Both the position numbers and the translations under genes were made by a program. From Carnobacterium_B sp045617425 (GTDB lineage: Bacteria; Bacillota; Bacilli; Lactobacillales; Carnobacteriaceae): DNA of 47,167 bases. Positions 32,020 to 40,320 of the stretch are shown here, piece by piece. Positions within the stretch are counted from its first letter, which is position 1, and each line of letters opens with the position of its first letter. The stretch lies in assembly GCF_045617425.1 (NCBI RefSeq), contig NZ_JAZLIO010000014.1:1-47167 (forward strand), in the 5' to 3' direction. The notes beneath the pieces are model-generated. The model was not told the origin of the DNA. It made no database searches and saw nothing but the letters and a program-made list of their open reading frames with translations.

Positions 32020-32252
32020 CTCTATGATGAAGAGAGTACTGTTAAGAAACATTTCAAGCGAGTTGGGACGGTGTAAGCCAACAATGAAAACTTTCAGGAA
32101 CCGCACTTCGGAGAGAATACAGCTGGTTTAAAATACAGTCCGCCTGTATCCATCAGCTCATTCGGTTTTGTTTGCCGTTATCTAAAAACAAGTGGTTTCG
32201 TCATTGGACGAAGCAACAAGAGTGGTACCGCGGGGAAACCTCGTCTCTTTTT
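32020..32252 (+). promoter_or_regulatory. T-box leader of argS
   Basis: This untranslated leader of about 230 nt has the T-box sequence AGTGGTACCGCGG (32221-32233) and a terminator ending in TCTCTTTTTT (about 32217-32252). Stem I has AGAGAGTA near its 5' side and GAACCGCAC at its 3' side. The specifier is probably CGC (32104-32106), an arginine codon, matching the downstream gene; it sits after GAAC as in other T-boxes. TGGT predicts a tRNA with an A discriminator. Uncharged tRNA-Arg would stabilise the antiterminator and turn on argS. The gap 31844-32343 holds no other gene. Confidence 0.92.
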
Positions 32253-32343
32253 TGATTAGCATAGAATCAAAATTGGGCGTTTTTTTTATGTCTAAAATAC
32301 TAAATTCTGATCGTCAAAAGGCGTTCATCTAGGAGGAAAAACT

Positions 32344-34038
32344 ATGGATTATAAATTAAGTGTTGCACAAGCTTTAAAAGAGCAAATTGGTGATGCATTA
32401 CCAATTGAAAAAATTGTCAGTTTATTAGAAAATCCGAAATCTGCAGAACATGGTGATATTGCGTTCCCTGCTTTTGCTTTAGCAAAAGCTTTTCGTAAGG
32501 CGCCTCAACAAATTGCAACTGAATTGGGAGAAACGGTTCGTTCCCCTATCGTTGAAAAAATTGAGGTTGTTGGACCTTACCTAAATTTCTTTTTAAATAA
32601 AAAAGAAGTTAGTGCTGCCGTATTAAAAGAAATTCTTGAAAAAGGTCCTCACTATGGAGATGCTGATATCGGTGGAAACAGAAATGTTCCTATTGATATG
32701 TCGTCACCAAATATTGCCAAACCCATTTCAATGGGCCACTTACGCTCAACAGTTATCGGAAATTCTTTAGCAAATATTTTAACAAAAGTAGGTTTTAATC
32801 CCATTAAAATCAATCACCTTGGTGACTGGGGAACTCAATTTGGGAAATTGATCGTTGGTTATAAACTTTGGGGCAGCGAAGAAGCTGTAAAAAAAGATCC
32901 GATTGTCGAACTTTTACGCTTATATGTAAAATTCCATGAAGAAGCAGAGGAAAAACCTGAATTAGATGACGAAGCTCGCGAGTGGTTCAAAAAATTAGAA
33001 GATGGCGATCAAGAAGCTCAACAATTATGGAAATGGTTCCGTGAAGAGTCTCTTAAAGAATTTAACCATGTCTACGAACGCCTAGATATTACTTTTGATT
33101 CTTTTGATGGTGAGGCTTTCTATAACGACAAAATGCAAGAAGTTATGGAATTACTAGAAGAAAAAAACGTATTAACCATAAATGATGGTGCCACTATCGT
33201 TGATTTAGAAAAATACAACTTGAATCCAGCATTGATCAAAAAATCTGATGGCGCAACATTGTATATTACGCGTGATTTAGCTGCAGCCCTTTATCGTAAA
33301 CGTACTTATGATTTTGCAATGTCTTTATATGTTGTTGGTAATGAACAAAGCAACCATTTCAAACAATTAAAAGCTGTATTAAAAGAAATGGGTTATGACT
33401 GGGCAGATGATATGCACCATATTCCATTCGGTTTGATCACACAAGGTGGTAAAAAATTATCTACTCGTAAAGGAAAAATCGTTTTACTTGAAGAAGTTTT
33501 AGATGACGCTGTTGCTTCTGCACTTGAACAAATTGAAGAAAAAAATACAGATTTGCCAAATAAAGAAATCATTGCTGACCAAGTTGGTATTGGTGCTGTT
33601 GTCTTCCATGATCTAAAAAATGATCGTTTAAATAATTTTGACTTTACTATCGAAGAAGTTGTTCGTTTTGAAGGAGAAACAGGTCCTTACGTTCAATACA
33701 CAAGAGCTCGTGCAATGAGCATCTTAAGAAAGTCAGGGATTGCTGGAATCGATACAACCGTTGACTATCCTTTAGATGATGCTTATAGCTGGGAAATTAT
33801 CAAATTGCTAGAAAGTTACCCAGATGATGTTCAACGTGCCTATGAAAAATTTGAACCTTCTGTTATTGCTAAGCACGCTATACATTTAGCTCAAGCGTTC
33901 AATAAATACTATGCAAACAGTAAAGTGCTTGCTGACGATGCTCAAAAGCCTGCTCGTTTAGCGCTCGTTCAATCTGTTGCAACTATCTTAAAAGAAGATT
34001 TAAGATTATTAGGTGTTCAAGCACCCGATCAAATGTAA
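32344..34038 (+). CDS. argS: Arginyl-tRNA synthetase
   Basis: This 564-residue class I synthetase charges tRNA-Arg. The N-terminal Add-1 domain recognises the D loop, and the catalytic core has the HIGH-type motif SMGHLRST with SSPNIAKPI before it. GLITQGGKKLSTRKGKIVLL is the KMSK-like region, and the C-terminal anticodon-binding domain contains ETGPYVQYTRARAMSIL. An AGGAGG site is 7 nt before the ATG. It is controlled by the T-box leader and is followed by a strong terminator. The length is typical for the Firmicute enzyme. Confidence 0.98.
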   Translation: MDYKLSVAQALKEQIGDALPIEKIVSLLENPKSAEHGDIAFPAFALAKAFRKAPQQIATELGETVRSPIVEKIEVVGPYLNFFLNKKEVSAAVLKEILEKGPHYGDADIGGNRNVPIDMSSPNIAKPISMGHLRSTVIGNSLANILTKVGFNPIKINHLGDWGTQFGKLIVGYKLWGSEEAVKKDPIVELLRLYVKFHEEAEEKPELDDEAREWFKKLEDGDQEAQQLWKWFREESLKEFNHVYERLDITFDSFDGEAFYNDKMQEVMELLEEKNVLTINDGATIVDLEKYNLNPALIKKSDGATLYITRDLAAALYRKRTYDFAMSLYVVGNEQSNHFKQLKAVLKEMGYDWADDMHHIPFGLITQGGKKLSTRKGKIVLLEEVLDDAVASALEQIEEKNTDLPNKEIIADQVGIGAVVFHDLKNDRLNNFDFTIEEVVRFEGETGPYVQYTRARAMSILRKSGIAGIDTTVDYPLDDAYSWEIIKLLESYPDDVQRAYEKFEPSVIAKHAIHLAQAFNKYYANSKVLADDAQKPARLALVQSVATILKEDLRLLGVQAPDQM

Positions 34039-34045
34039 TAAACAA

Positions 34046-34090
34046 TAAAAAGGGATCAAGACATTTTATTTTTGTCTTGATCCCTTTTTA
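34046..34090. terminator. Terminator after argS, shared with the thioesterase gene
   Basis: An 18-bp perfect inverted repeat (34046-34063 with 34073-34090) lies between convergent genes. Confidence 0.9.
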
Positions 34091-34100
34091 TCGTCTATTT

Positions 34101-34634
34101 TTAATCTTCATCCATCCAAGCATTCGTTAATGTAATCTTTTGAGCAAATTGTTTGTTGAATTCTCTTTTAATAAAACGGTTTTTATTCCGCTCTTCATAT
34201 CCATTGCAGATAAATGATTCCTCTTCCGTTTCAGGTTCAATCAAAGGTACGATTGCTTTACTTTTATCGGTTTTAAAGGCTACAAATGTTAAAAAAGCTG
34301 TGACCGCTAAATATTGTTCTCCAGTAAGTAAATTCTCTCCGATAACTTTACAAAAAACTTCTACAGATGATTTTCCAACACCTGAAACATAAGCTTCGAT
34401 AGTAATAGCATCATTTCGTTGAATAGGATGCAAAAAATCTACTGAATCCGTTGAAGCTGTTACAGATTGCGAGCGAGCGTGTCTGGTCACGGCTATCGAA
34501 GCTGCAATATCCAGCATGCTCATAAGTTCTCCTCCAAATAATGTTCCATGATTGTTCAATTGATTTGGGAAGATCCTATGTGTTTGAACAACTAATGATT
34601 CGCGACATCTTTTTACAGGTCTTTTTTTATTCAT
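34101..34634 (-). CDS. Acyl-CoA thioesterase (hotdog fold, YciA/YkhA type)
   Basis: This protein of about 177 residues is a hotdog-fold acyl-CoA hydrolase. The family pattern NQLNNHGTLFGGELMSMLDI is followed by a DSVDFLHPIQRND segment and CKVIGENLLTG; the active-site Asn, His and Asp are in the first stretch. The C-terminus is charged (EERNKNRFIKREFNKQF). The start is the ATG at 34634, 2 nt after the stop of the thiolase gene, suggesting translational coupling; the longer frame lies inside the thiolase gene. The physiological acyl-CoA is unknown. The pairing with a thiolase suggests a short-chain acyl-CoA function. Confidence 0.88.
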   Translation of the reverse strand: MNKKRPVKRCRESLVVQTHRIFPNQLNNHGTLFGGELMSMLDIAASIAVTRHARSQSVTASTDSVDFLHPIQRNDAITIEAYVSGVGKSSVEVFCKVIGENLLTGEQYLAVTAFLTFVAFKTDKSKAIVPLIEPETEEESFICNGYEERNKNRFIKREFNKQFAQKITLTNAWMDED

Positions 34635-34636
34635 TT

Positions 34637-35887
34637 TTAAACAGATCCATTCTCTAATAATAAAGCGATTCCTTGACCGCCACCAATGCACGCTGATGCA
34701 ATGGCATATTTTTTTTCAGGGTGATTTTTAAATTCATAACAAAGCGAAGTAATGATACGAGCTCCTGACATTCCTAAAGGATGACCTAATGCTACAGCTC
34801 CACCATTTGGATTCAAGCGATTGTACATTTTCGAACCAGGTTCAATGCCTAATTCTTTCATACAACCTAGTATTTGAGCGGAAAAAGCTTCATTGATTTC
34901 TAAAATATCAATATCTTCAAGTGTTAAATTTGACTGTGCCAAAACTTTATTGATAGCATAAACGGGGCCCAATCCCATTACATTTGGGTCGCACCCAGCT
35001 ATTGCAAAATCAACAATTTTAGCCATTACATCTAGTCCACGCTCTTTTGCAATAGAAGCTTTAGTAAAAATCTCAAAAGCTGCCCCATCATTCAACCCAG
35101 AAGCATTCCCAGCAGTGATTGTACCTTTACCATCTTTACGAAAAGCTGGTTTTAATCTAGCTAAACTCTCCATATTTGTTTCTGGTCTAGGGTGTTCATC
35201 AGCATCAATGACAGTCATGCTGCCTTTGCGCCCTTTTACTTCAATTGGAATGATCTCTTGAGCAAGTCGTCCACTATCAACAGCTTGAGCAGCTTTTCTT
35301 TGGCTGTCCATTGCATAGATATCTTGTTCTTCTCTAGTGATTGTATACTTTTCAGCAATTTTTTCTGCAGTATCTCCCATATGATGAACTTCAGGGTATT
35401 GTGCATTGGGTTGAGCATGCAGATGAAGTGCTAAGTTTGCATCAATAACATTAAAGTTTCCAACTTTAAAGCCTTCCCATCTCGATTCGAGCGGTAAATA
35501 ATACTCTGAGCGAGACAGACTTTCCACTCCACCAGCAGCAATAAAATTAATATCCATTGTCATCAATTCTTGCACCGCTGAAATAGCGGATTGAATACCT
35601 GAGCCACAAATACGATTTACCGTCATTCCTGTTGACTGTTGTCTCAATCCTGCTTTCAATCCTATGACACGTCCAATATTGCTTTCCTCTTGCGTTCCCA
35701 TCGCTTGACCAGCTATGACTTCATCTATCTCTTCACTCGTCAGTCCTGCTCGTTTAATTGCCTCTTTGAGCGCAATTGCTCCTAGCTCTCCTGTAGGAAC
35801 AGATTTCAACCCACCTAAATAAGAACCTATTGGTGTACGTGCTGCTCCAACAATAACAATGGGATCCTCAGTTTTTAATCTTGGCAT
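34637..35887 (-). CDS. Acetyl-CoA acetyltransferase (thiolase)
   Basis: This 416-residue thiolase joins two acetyl-CoA into acetoacetyl-CoA, or runs in reverse. The nucleophilic cysteine is in VNRICGSGIQSAISAV, and NEAFSAQILG and ALGHPLGMSGARI carry the His site. IASACIGGGQGIALLLE holds the second catalytic cysteine. It is a biosynthetic-type thiolase by motif, about 20 residues longer than average, with an N-terminal MPRLKTED extension. AAGGAGAG precedes the ATG, and TTGATA-N17-TATAAT promotes it. The rest of a beta-oxidation or mevalonate pathway is not in the window, so its pathway is open. Confidence 0.93.
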   Translation of the reverse strand: MPRLKTEDPIVIVGAARTPIGSYLGGLKSVPTGELGAIALKEAIKRAGLTSEEIDEVIAGQAMGTQEESNIGRVIGLKAGLRQQSTGMTVNRICGSGIQSAISAVQELMTMDINFIAAGGVESLSRSEYYLPLESRWEGFKVGNFNVIDANLALHLHAQPNAQYPEVHHMGDTAEKIAEKYTITREEQDIYAMDSQRKAAQAVDSGRLAQEIIPIEVKGRKGSMTVIDADEHPRPETNMESLARLKPAFRKDGKGTITAGNASGLNDGAAFEIFTKASIAKERGLDVMAKIVDFAIAGCDPNVMGLGPVYAINKVLAQSNLTLEDIDILEINEAFSAQILGCMKELGIEPGSKMYNRLNPNGGAVALGHPLGMSGARIITSLCYEFKNHPEKKYAIASACIGGGQGIALLLENGSV

Positions 35888-35929
35888 AAATTAAACCTCT
35901 CCTTAACTTATAGGGATGCATTCTTATTC

Positions 35930-35958
35930 ATTATAATTCGTGCAAAAAAGATTATCAA
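35930..35958 (-). promoter_or_regulatory. Promoter of the thiolase-thioesterase operon
   Basis: On the minus strand TTGATA (35953-35958) and TATAAT (35930-35935) are separated by 17 nt. Confidence 0.8.
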
Positions 35959-36031
35959 ATCACATTGACCTATTTAAGCAATATTAAGAAAAGCTTTACC
36001 TTTAAGATAACAGTTGTCATCATTCATCAAA

Positions 36032-36057
36032 TAAGAATCAAATAAATTTGATTCTTA
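36032..36057 (-). terminator. Probable terminator after trmL
   Basis: An 11-bp perfect stem (36032-36042 with 36047-36057) lies 10 nt past the trmL stop. The T tract after it is short, so termination may be weak. Confidence 0.6.
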
Positions 36058-36066
36058 AGATTAGTT

Positions 36067-36576
36067 TTAATCTAGTTTGTCGTTATCGTAATGATGAGCT
36101 AATTCCATACCTTTAAAACCTTGTTGACGAAGAGCCTCATAAATTAAAATAGCCGCTGTATTGGATAAATTTAATGAACGCACATGCTCGTCGTTCATTG
36201 GAATACGCAAACAGTCCTCTTCGTGTTCGCGCATAAATTCTTCTGGTAAACCAGTTGTTTCTTTGCCGAATAGAAAATAATGATCGCCCTCAGTAGCTTC
36301 ATAATCAACATCACTATAGACTCGATTACCAAATTTAGTGATTAAATGCAACTGTCCATTTTGTGCAACTTCCATAAATGCTTCTAAATTTTTATGATAC
36401 GTAATATGGACTTCATTCCAATAATCCAATCCAGCTCTTTTTAAATGTTTATCATCCGTTTGAAATCCTAAAGGTTCAATCAAATGCAAATGTGTATTTG
36501 TTGCTGCACATGTTCGAGCTATATTTCCTGTATTTGCAGGTATTTGTGGTTCAAATAAAGCAATATGGTTTGTCAT
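36067..36576 (-). CDS. trmL: tRNA (cytidine/uridine-34-2'-O)-methyltransferase
   Basis: This protein of about 169 residues is a SPOUT-class methyltransferase that methylates the ribose of wobble base 34 of tRNA-Leu. Signatures: HIALFEPQIPANTGNIARTC, IEPLGFQTDDKHLKRAGLDYW, YFLFGKETTGLPEEF, and the C-terminal knot LRIPMNDEHVRSLNLSNTAA. I start at the ATG at 36576 although AGGAGG is about 12 nt away; the TTG at 36585 is too close. It lies 36 bp after queG, forming a pair that both modify wobble bases, and likely shares its promoter. Confidence 0.93.
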   Translation of the reverse strand: MTNHIALFEPQIPANTGNIARTCAATNTHLHLIEPLGFQTDDKHLKRAGLDYWNEVHITYHKNLEAFMEVAQNGQLHLITKFGNRVYSDVDYEATEGDHYFLFGKETTGLPEEFMREHEEDCLRIPMNDEHVRSLNLSNTAAILIYEALRQQGFKGMELAHHYDNDKLD

Positions 36577-36612
36577 GTTAATCAAGTTCCTCCTAAAATA
36601 ACCCTAAACGAA

Positions 36613-37785
36613 TTATTTTTTTTTCTCTCTTTTACTTTTAATCGTCTCAATAGCCTGTTGTATTTCATAATAGGCTTCTTTGTCTTCTTCTTTGGTTAAT
36701 GCCTCTTCTAGAAATTCAATAACCATTTCATCTCTAGCAGAAACAATTTTTGCTATTGACCAAGCCGCTGTTCCTCGAATCACAGGCCGAATATCTTCTT
36801 CAATGCAGCGCAATAAATCTGGTAAAGCCGATTTGTCTCGGTAGTTGCCTAATGCAATAATAGCATTACGTTGAAGTGGTTTTTTTCCACGCCAAGAACC
36901 GGACATATGGCCAAACTGTTCTTTAAAATCCCGATTACTAATCGTCAGCAATGGTTTGAGCTTTGGCATAACACTCTCAGGATCTGGTTCCATTTCAGGA
37001 TGAAAATGAGCATTTTTTCCTTTATTGTATGGACAAACAATTTGACAAATGTCACATCCGTAAATAACATGTCCCATTTTCCGCCTGAATTGTTCTTCCA
37101 TCATCCCTTTTGTCTGGGTTTGATATGAGAGACATTGTTTAGCATTAATCCGTCCATCCCCCAGTAACGCTCCAGTAGGGCAAGCATCCACACAACGCGT
37201 ACAATCTCCGCATCCAAACGGGACAGGAGTATCAGCTGAAAAATCAAGATTCGTAATAATTTCTGCTAAGTAAACATAGGAACCAAATTCTTCGGTGATC
37301 AGTAAGCCATTTCTTCCGATAAAACCTAACCCTGCACGCTGTGCAACAGCTACATCTACTAGTTCTCCGGTGTCTACCATGGGTTTATACGTAGCTACTT
37401 CTCCCGCTTCAAGACGAATATATGCAATCAATTGATCCATTTTATCCCGTAAGACGTTATGATAGTCGGTTCCCCAAGAAGCTCGTGCAAATTCTCCACG
37501 ACGTTCTCCCTTCACCAGAGGCGGTGGAGCATCCAATTTTGTAGGATAAGCTAAAGCAATTGAAATAATCGAACGCGGATTTTCAAATATCAATTCGGGG
37601 TATATCCGTTCTTTGATCACTTTATGTTCAAAACCAGAATGATGTCCAAGTTCTTGCTGCTTCTCTAATTTTGCTTCTAGTTCATCAAATGGATTGGCGG
37701 TTGTAAATCCAATTTTATCTATTCCAATTCGTTTACTTTCTTCAATAATTTTATCTTTTAATGAAGTTGTTGCTTCTCCAACCAT
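36613..37785 (-). CDS. queG: Epoxyqueuosine reductase
   Basis: This protein of about 390 residues catalyses the last step of queuosine synthesis, reducing epoxyqueuosine at tRNA position 34, using cobalamin and iron-sulfur clusters. The N-terminal cobalamin-binding part includes TDYHNVLRDKMDQL and VAQRAGLGFIGRNGLLI. Two 4Fe-4S sites are visible: CGDCTRCVDACP, then C in AKQCLSYQTQ with CDICQIVCPYNK. A HEAT-like repeat tail (LPDLLRCIEEDIRPVIRGTA) ends in a Lys-rich end. The ATG at 37785 has GGGAG 8 nt before it; the ATG at 37800 has none. First gene of queG-trmL. Confidence 0.95.
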   Translation of the reverse strand: MVGEATTSLKDKIIEESKRIGIDKIGFTTANPFDELEAKLEKQQELGHHSGFEHKVIKERIYPELIFENPRSIISIALAYPTKLDAPPPLVKGERRGEFARASWGTDYHNVLRDKMDQLIAYIRLEAGEVATYKPMVDTGELVDVAVAQRAGLGFIGRNGLLITEEFGSYVYLAEIITNLDFSADTPVPFGCGDCTRCVDACPTGALLGDGRINAKQCLSYQTQTKGMMEEQFRRKMGHVIYGCDICQIVCPYNKGKNAHFHPEMEPDPESVMPKLKPLLTISNRDFKEQFGHMSGSWRGKKPLQRNAIIALGNYRDKSALPDLLRCIEEDIRPVIRGTAAWSIAKIVSARDEMVIEFLEEALTKEEDKEAYYEIQQAIETIKSKREKKK

Positions 37786-37819
37786 AAGCTTCACTCCCAT
37801 AAACTCAATCTTCTCGTCT

Positions 37820-37848
37820 ATTTTAGCGTATTTTCACTTTAAAGACAA
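37820..37848 (-). promoter_or_regulatory. Promoter of queG-trmL
   Basis: On the minus strand TTGTCT (37843-37848) and TAAAAT (37820-37825) are separated by 17 nt. Confidence 0.7.
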
Positions 37849-37914
37849 AAAATCTTTTGTAAAAATTCAATTACACTAAAAGATAGACCATCAAGCTAAA
37901 AAAAAGCACAAAAA

Positions 37915-37955
37915 AACGCATCGCTTCGGTGTCCAGCACTGCGAAACGATACGTT
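37915..37955 (-). terminator. Terminator after the rRNA methyltransferase gene
   Basis: On the minus strand a 14-bp stem including two G-U pairs closes a small inner GTG/CAC helix and is followed by TTTTTTT and a second T run. The stretch 37956-38130 between it and the methyltransferase stop holds no gene that I can see. Confidence 0.75.
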
Positions 37956-38130
37956 AGTTAAGCCTATTACAATTCATTAACTTTTATCAAAATCTGATGG
38001 ATTCCTGATAAAAACGAATGACGTTTAAGAACTTATAGGTAATATAACATCGCTGTGGTATTGTTGCAAGTGTCTGTGGCTGAGATTGTTTATGAAAACG
38101 GTATATATTAACACAAAGTTCACAATTCGT

Positions 38131-38991
38131 TCACAATGCACCTTGTTTTTGTCCTATTAAGACACAAACATCAATGGTGATTTTTTTTAATGGATGATCT
38201 ATGGCATATTTTTTAGCTTTTGGACTTGCACCCCAACTTAATGGAGTCATCTTCATTAAGTCTGCAAATAATAATGGAGTTAAATCAAATGAATACTTGA
38301 TCGTTTTTATTTCCATCAACGGAAAATGCTCTTTAAACTTCGCGATTACGACCTCATTTGAATAAGTTTGCTTTTCTTCTTGATCACGGTAAAGCAGTCG
38401 TCTTAATTCAATCAGATACTCTTTTTCTGGAACCACTTTAATGACTTGACCACCTTTTTTTAAAAGTCGATCAAATTCTTTGTAATTTGAAGGTGAAAAA
38501 ATATTTAATATTGTATCGTACTGCTGCGTAGCAAAAGGTGATTGTGCTAAATCCGCAACACACCAAAAGGCACTAGAAAAATGAGTTGCTGCTAATTGAA
38601 TGGCGTCTTTAGAGATATCAAACCCAATTTTTTGACCCTTTAACCCTAACTCTGTTAAATAATCTAGTTGAGAACCTTCTCCGCAACCAACATCTAATGT
38701 ATGCCCATTTTCTTTTTCAGCAATACTTGGATATAGTTCATCTAATAAGGGGTGAAATAATCCTGCAGTTGCAATATTAAATCGTGAAGACAACATTTCT
38801 TTGTCATACTCGTTTTTTGTTCCTTTTAATAAGAAATAAAGTGTCCCTTTTTTTGAAATATCAAAAAGATGTCCATTTAGACAACTTAAACTATTTCCGT
38901 CTATCTTGTTAAATGCTTCTTCACAAATTGGACACTGGAACAACTCACTATTTTCTTTCATAAATAATGCAGCTGCTTCTATTTTTTTCAT
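38131..38991 (-). CDS. 23S rRNA (guanine-N1-) methyltransferase, RlmA family
   Basis: This protein of about 286 residues belongs to the RlmA (TlrB/RlmA-II) family that methylates a guanine in helix 35 of 23S rRNA. The N-terminal zinc finger is FQCPICEEAFN plus C and H in LSCLNGHLFD. The SAM-binding motif is TLDVGCGEGSQLDYL, followed by GFDISKDAIQLAA and VADLAQSPF. The C-terminal part contains MTPLSWGASP, another family signature. The ATG at 38991 has GAAGG 6 nt upstream; the longer frame from 39012 does not. Gram-positive members act at G748, but the exact target here is not proven. Confidence 0.88.
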   Translation of the reverse strand: MKKIEAAALFMKENSELFQCPICEEAFNKIDGNSLSCLNGHLFDISKKGTLYFLLKGTKNEYDKEMLSSRFNIATAGLFHPLLDELYPSIAEKENGHTLDVGCGEGSQLDYLTELGLKGQKIGFDISKDAIQLAATHFSSAFWCVADLAQSPFATQQYDTILNIFSPSNYKEFDRLLKKGGQVIKVVPEKEYLIELRRLLYRDQEEKQTYSNEVVIAKFKEHFPLMEIKTIKYSFDLTPLLFADLMKMTPLSWGASPKAKKYAIDHPLKKITIDVCVLIGQKQGAL

Positions 38992-39063
38992 ATATAGCCT
39001 TCTTCCACACAAGTTAGGATTTATTCTTTCTTATCCAGTAAACTTTTTAAATACCCATCTAAT

Positions 39064-39072
39064 AATATACCA
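39064..39072 (-). promoter_or_regulatory. Possible extended -10 of the RlmA-family gene
   Basis: The minus strand reads TGG-TATATT about 73 nt upstream of the start; no convincing -35 is seen. Confidence 0.4.
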
Positions 39073-39126
39073 TTTTTAATTGATTATTTCATAGTTACTA
39101 TAAAAATAATCAGTCAATCATTTTAT

Positions 39127-39155
39127 TTGTTCGATTACATGAAGAATGGTATAAC
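39127..39155 (+). promoter_or_regulatory. Promoter of the DUF2188 gene
   Basis: TTGTTC (39127-39132) and TATAAC (39150-39155) are separated by 17 nt. Confidence 0.65.
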
Positions 39156-39191
39156 AGACTCATACAAACATTTAAAAGGAGGCTAATTGTT

Positions 39192-39626
39192 ATGCCATGG
39201 GATATGAACGACTACCCTGTTTCACTAAAGAACTTTGACCCACTGTTACGAAAAAAAACGATTGAAATTGCTAATGCTCTTTTAGCTAATGGATACGAAG
39301 ATGATCGTGCTATTCCAATTGCGATTTCACAAGCTAAATCTTGGATAAAGGATGCTTCTAAAGATGAAAAAGAATCTTTTGATAAAGAAAACAATCCTAA
39401 AAAAAATGATCATCACGATACTTCAAGTGCTAATCCCAAGTTACTAAATAATCCTGTTGAAGTTTTTTTTGAAGACGATCATTGGTTGGTCAAAACAAAA
39501 GAAGCCAAACGAGCTAGCGAGACATTTGATAAAAAAACCGATGCCGTAAATCGAGCTAACGAAATTGCTGGAAATAAGGACACTGAAGTCATTATCTATA
39601 AAAAAGATGGTACACGACAACATTAA
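39192..39626 (+). CDS. DUF2188 domain protein
   Basis: This 144-residue protein has two parts. The N-terminal part, MPWDMNDYPVSLKNFDPLLR through ANALLANGYEDDRAIPIAIS, is a helical module seen in small stress-related proteins. The C-terminal part, DHWLVKTKEAKRASETFDKK plus AGNKDTEVIIYKKDGTRQ, fits DUF2188, a small beta-alpha domain with the usual VxxxdGxWaV...aS..f.tk..A pattern. A Lys/Asp/Asn-rich linker joins them. AAAGGAGG is about 9 nt before the ATG. It has its own promoter and terminator. Function is unknown. Confidence 0.78.
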   Translation: MPWDMNDYPVSLKNFDPLLRKKTIEIANALLANGYEDDRAIPIAISQAKSWIKDASKDEKESFDKENNPKKNDHHDTSSANPKLLNNPVEVFFEDDHWLVKTKEAKRASETFDKKTDAVNRANEIAGNKDTEVIIYKKDGTRQH

Positions 39627-39672
39627 AATAAGACACATGCGATGAGGTACCTCATCGCATGTGTCTTATTTT
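39625..39672. terminator. 24-bp perfect palindrome between the DUF2188 and YtxH genes
   Basis: Arms 39625-39648 and 39649-39672 are perfectly complementary with no spacer (centre GGTACC), with A and T tails. It lies between convergent genes and should act as a terminator for both. Confidence 0.85.
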
Positions 39673-39684
39673 TTAATCAATCAT

Positions 39685-40194
39685 TTAAAAAGTATCTACT
39701 GGATTATTTTCAACTTTAGCTTCATCAATTTCCATTTTAGCTTCATCCACAACCGCTTTTGAAATATCTTTTGCTTCTGAAGTTGTTTGGCTGACTTGAT
39801 CTTTCAAATTTACAGCAGTATATTTCGCTTCATTTACAGCTTCACTTAAATTAGCTTTTAAAGTTTCTTTGCTCCCGGGTACACCATCCTTAACGTCTTT
39901 TAAATCTGCTTTTAGAATTTGAGAGTCCATTTTAAGTTGTTCTGCTAATTGTTTTGAGACCAATTGCACATCAGTTTTCAAACCAACTGCTGCATCAGTT
40001 GCAATAGCTTTAAAGTCTCCACCACGTTCTTTAGCAATCGACATATAATCACTAGAAGATTCTTTAAGCATTTCTGCTTTATCTCTCAGCTCTAATTGAT
40101 ACTCTTCTCCAGATTTAGGTGCAAATAAGTAAGCTGCTACATATGCCGCCGCTCCTCCTATTGCTGCTCCAAATAAAAATGTTCCTTTTGACAT
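39685..40194 (-). CDS. YtxH-like membrane-associated protein
   Basis: This 169-residue protein begins with a glycine/alanine-rich hydrophobic segment, GTFLFGAAIGGAAAYVAAYLFAPKSGEE, followed by a long amphipathic, Lys/Asp/Glu/Ala-rich helical region with repeat-like character. This is the YtxH (gas-vesicle-like) type, usually induced by stress and of unknown function. AAAGGAAG precedes the ATG. A promoter TTGTTA-N17-TAGAAT lies about 80 nt upstream, so it is independent of the aspartate/oxaloacetate cluster. Confidence 0.75.
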   Translation of the reverse strand: MSKGTFLFGAAIGGAAAYVAAYLFAPKSGEEYQLELRDKAEMLKESSSDYMSIAKERGGDFKAIATDAAVGLKTDVQLVSKQLAEQLKMDSQILKADLKDVKDGVPGSKETLKANLSEAVNEAKYTAVNLKDQVSQTTSEAKDISKAVVDEAKMEIDEAKVENNPVDTF

Positions 40195-40273
40195 TTGTCA
40201 TCTTCCTTTCTGTGATAATACTAAAATTGAAGTTTCTCATAACAAACTTTGGACTTCAATTACTTCTACTATC

Positions 40274-40302
40274 ATTCTACATTTTTAGATTCAATATAAC
40301 AA
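40274..40302 (-). promoter_or_regulatory. Promoter of the YtxH-like gene
   Basis: On the minus strand TTGTTA (40297-40302) and TAGAAT (40274-40279) are separated by 17 nt. Confidence 0.5.
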
Positions 40303-40320
40303 AAGTTACCCTTTACTATT

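Noticed and set aside
37956..38130. Possible small RNA or peptide gene after the RlmA-family gene
   Set aside because: No ribosome site or promoter was seen, only the terminator of the minus-strand gene, so nothing could be supported.
39625..39672. 24-bp perfect palindrome as a recombination or plasmid site
   Set aside because: Its location between convergent genes and its A/T tails fit a bidirectional terminator.
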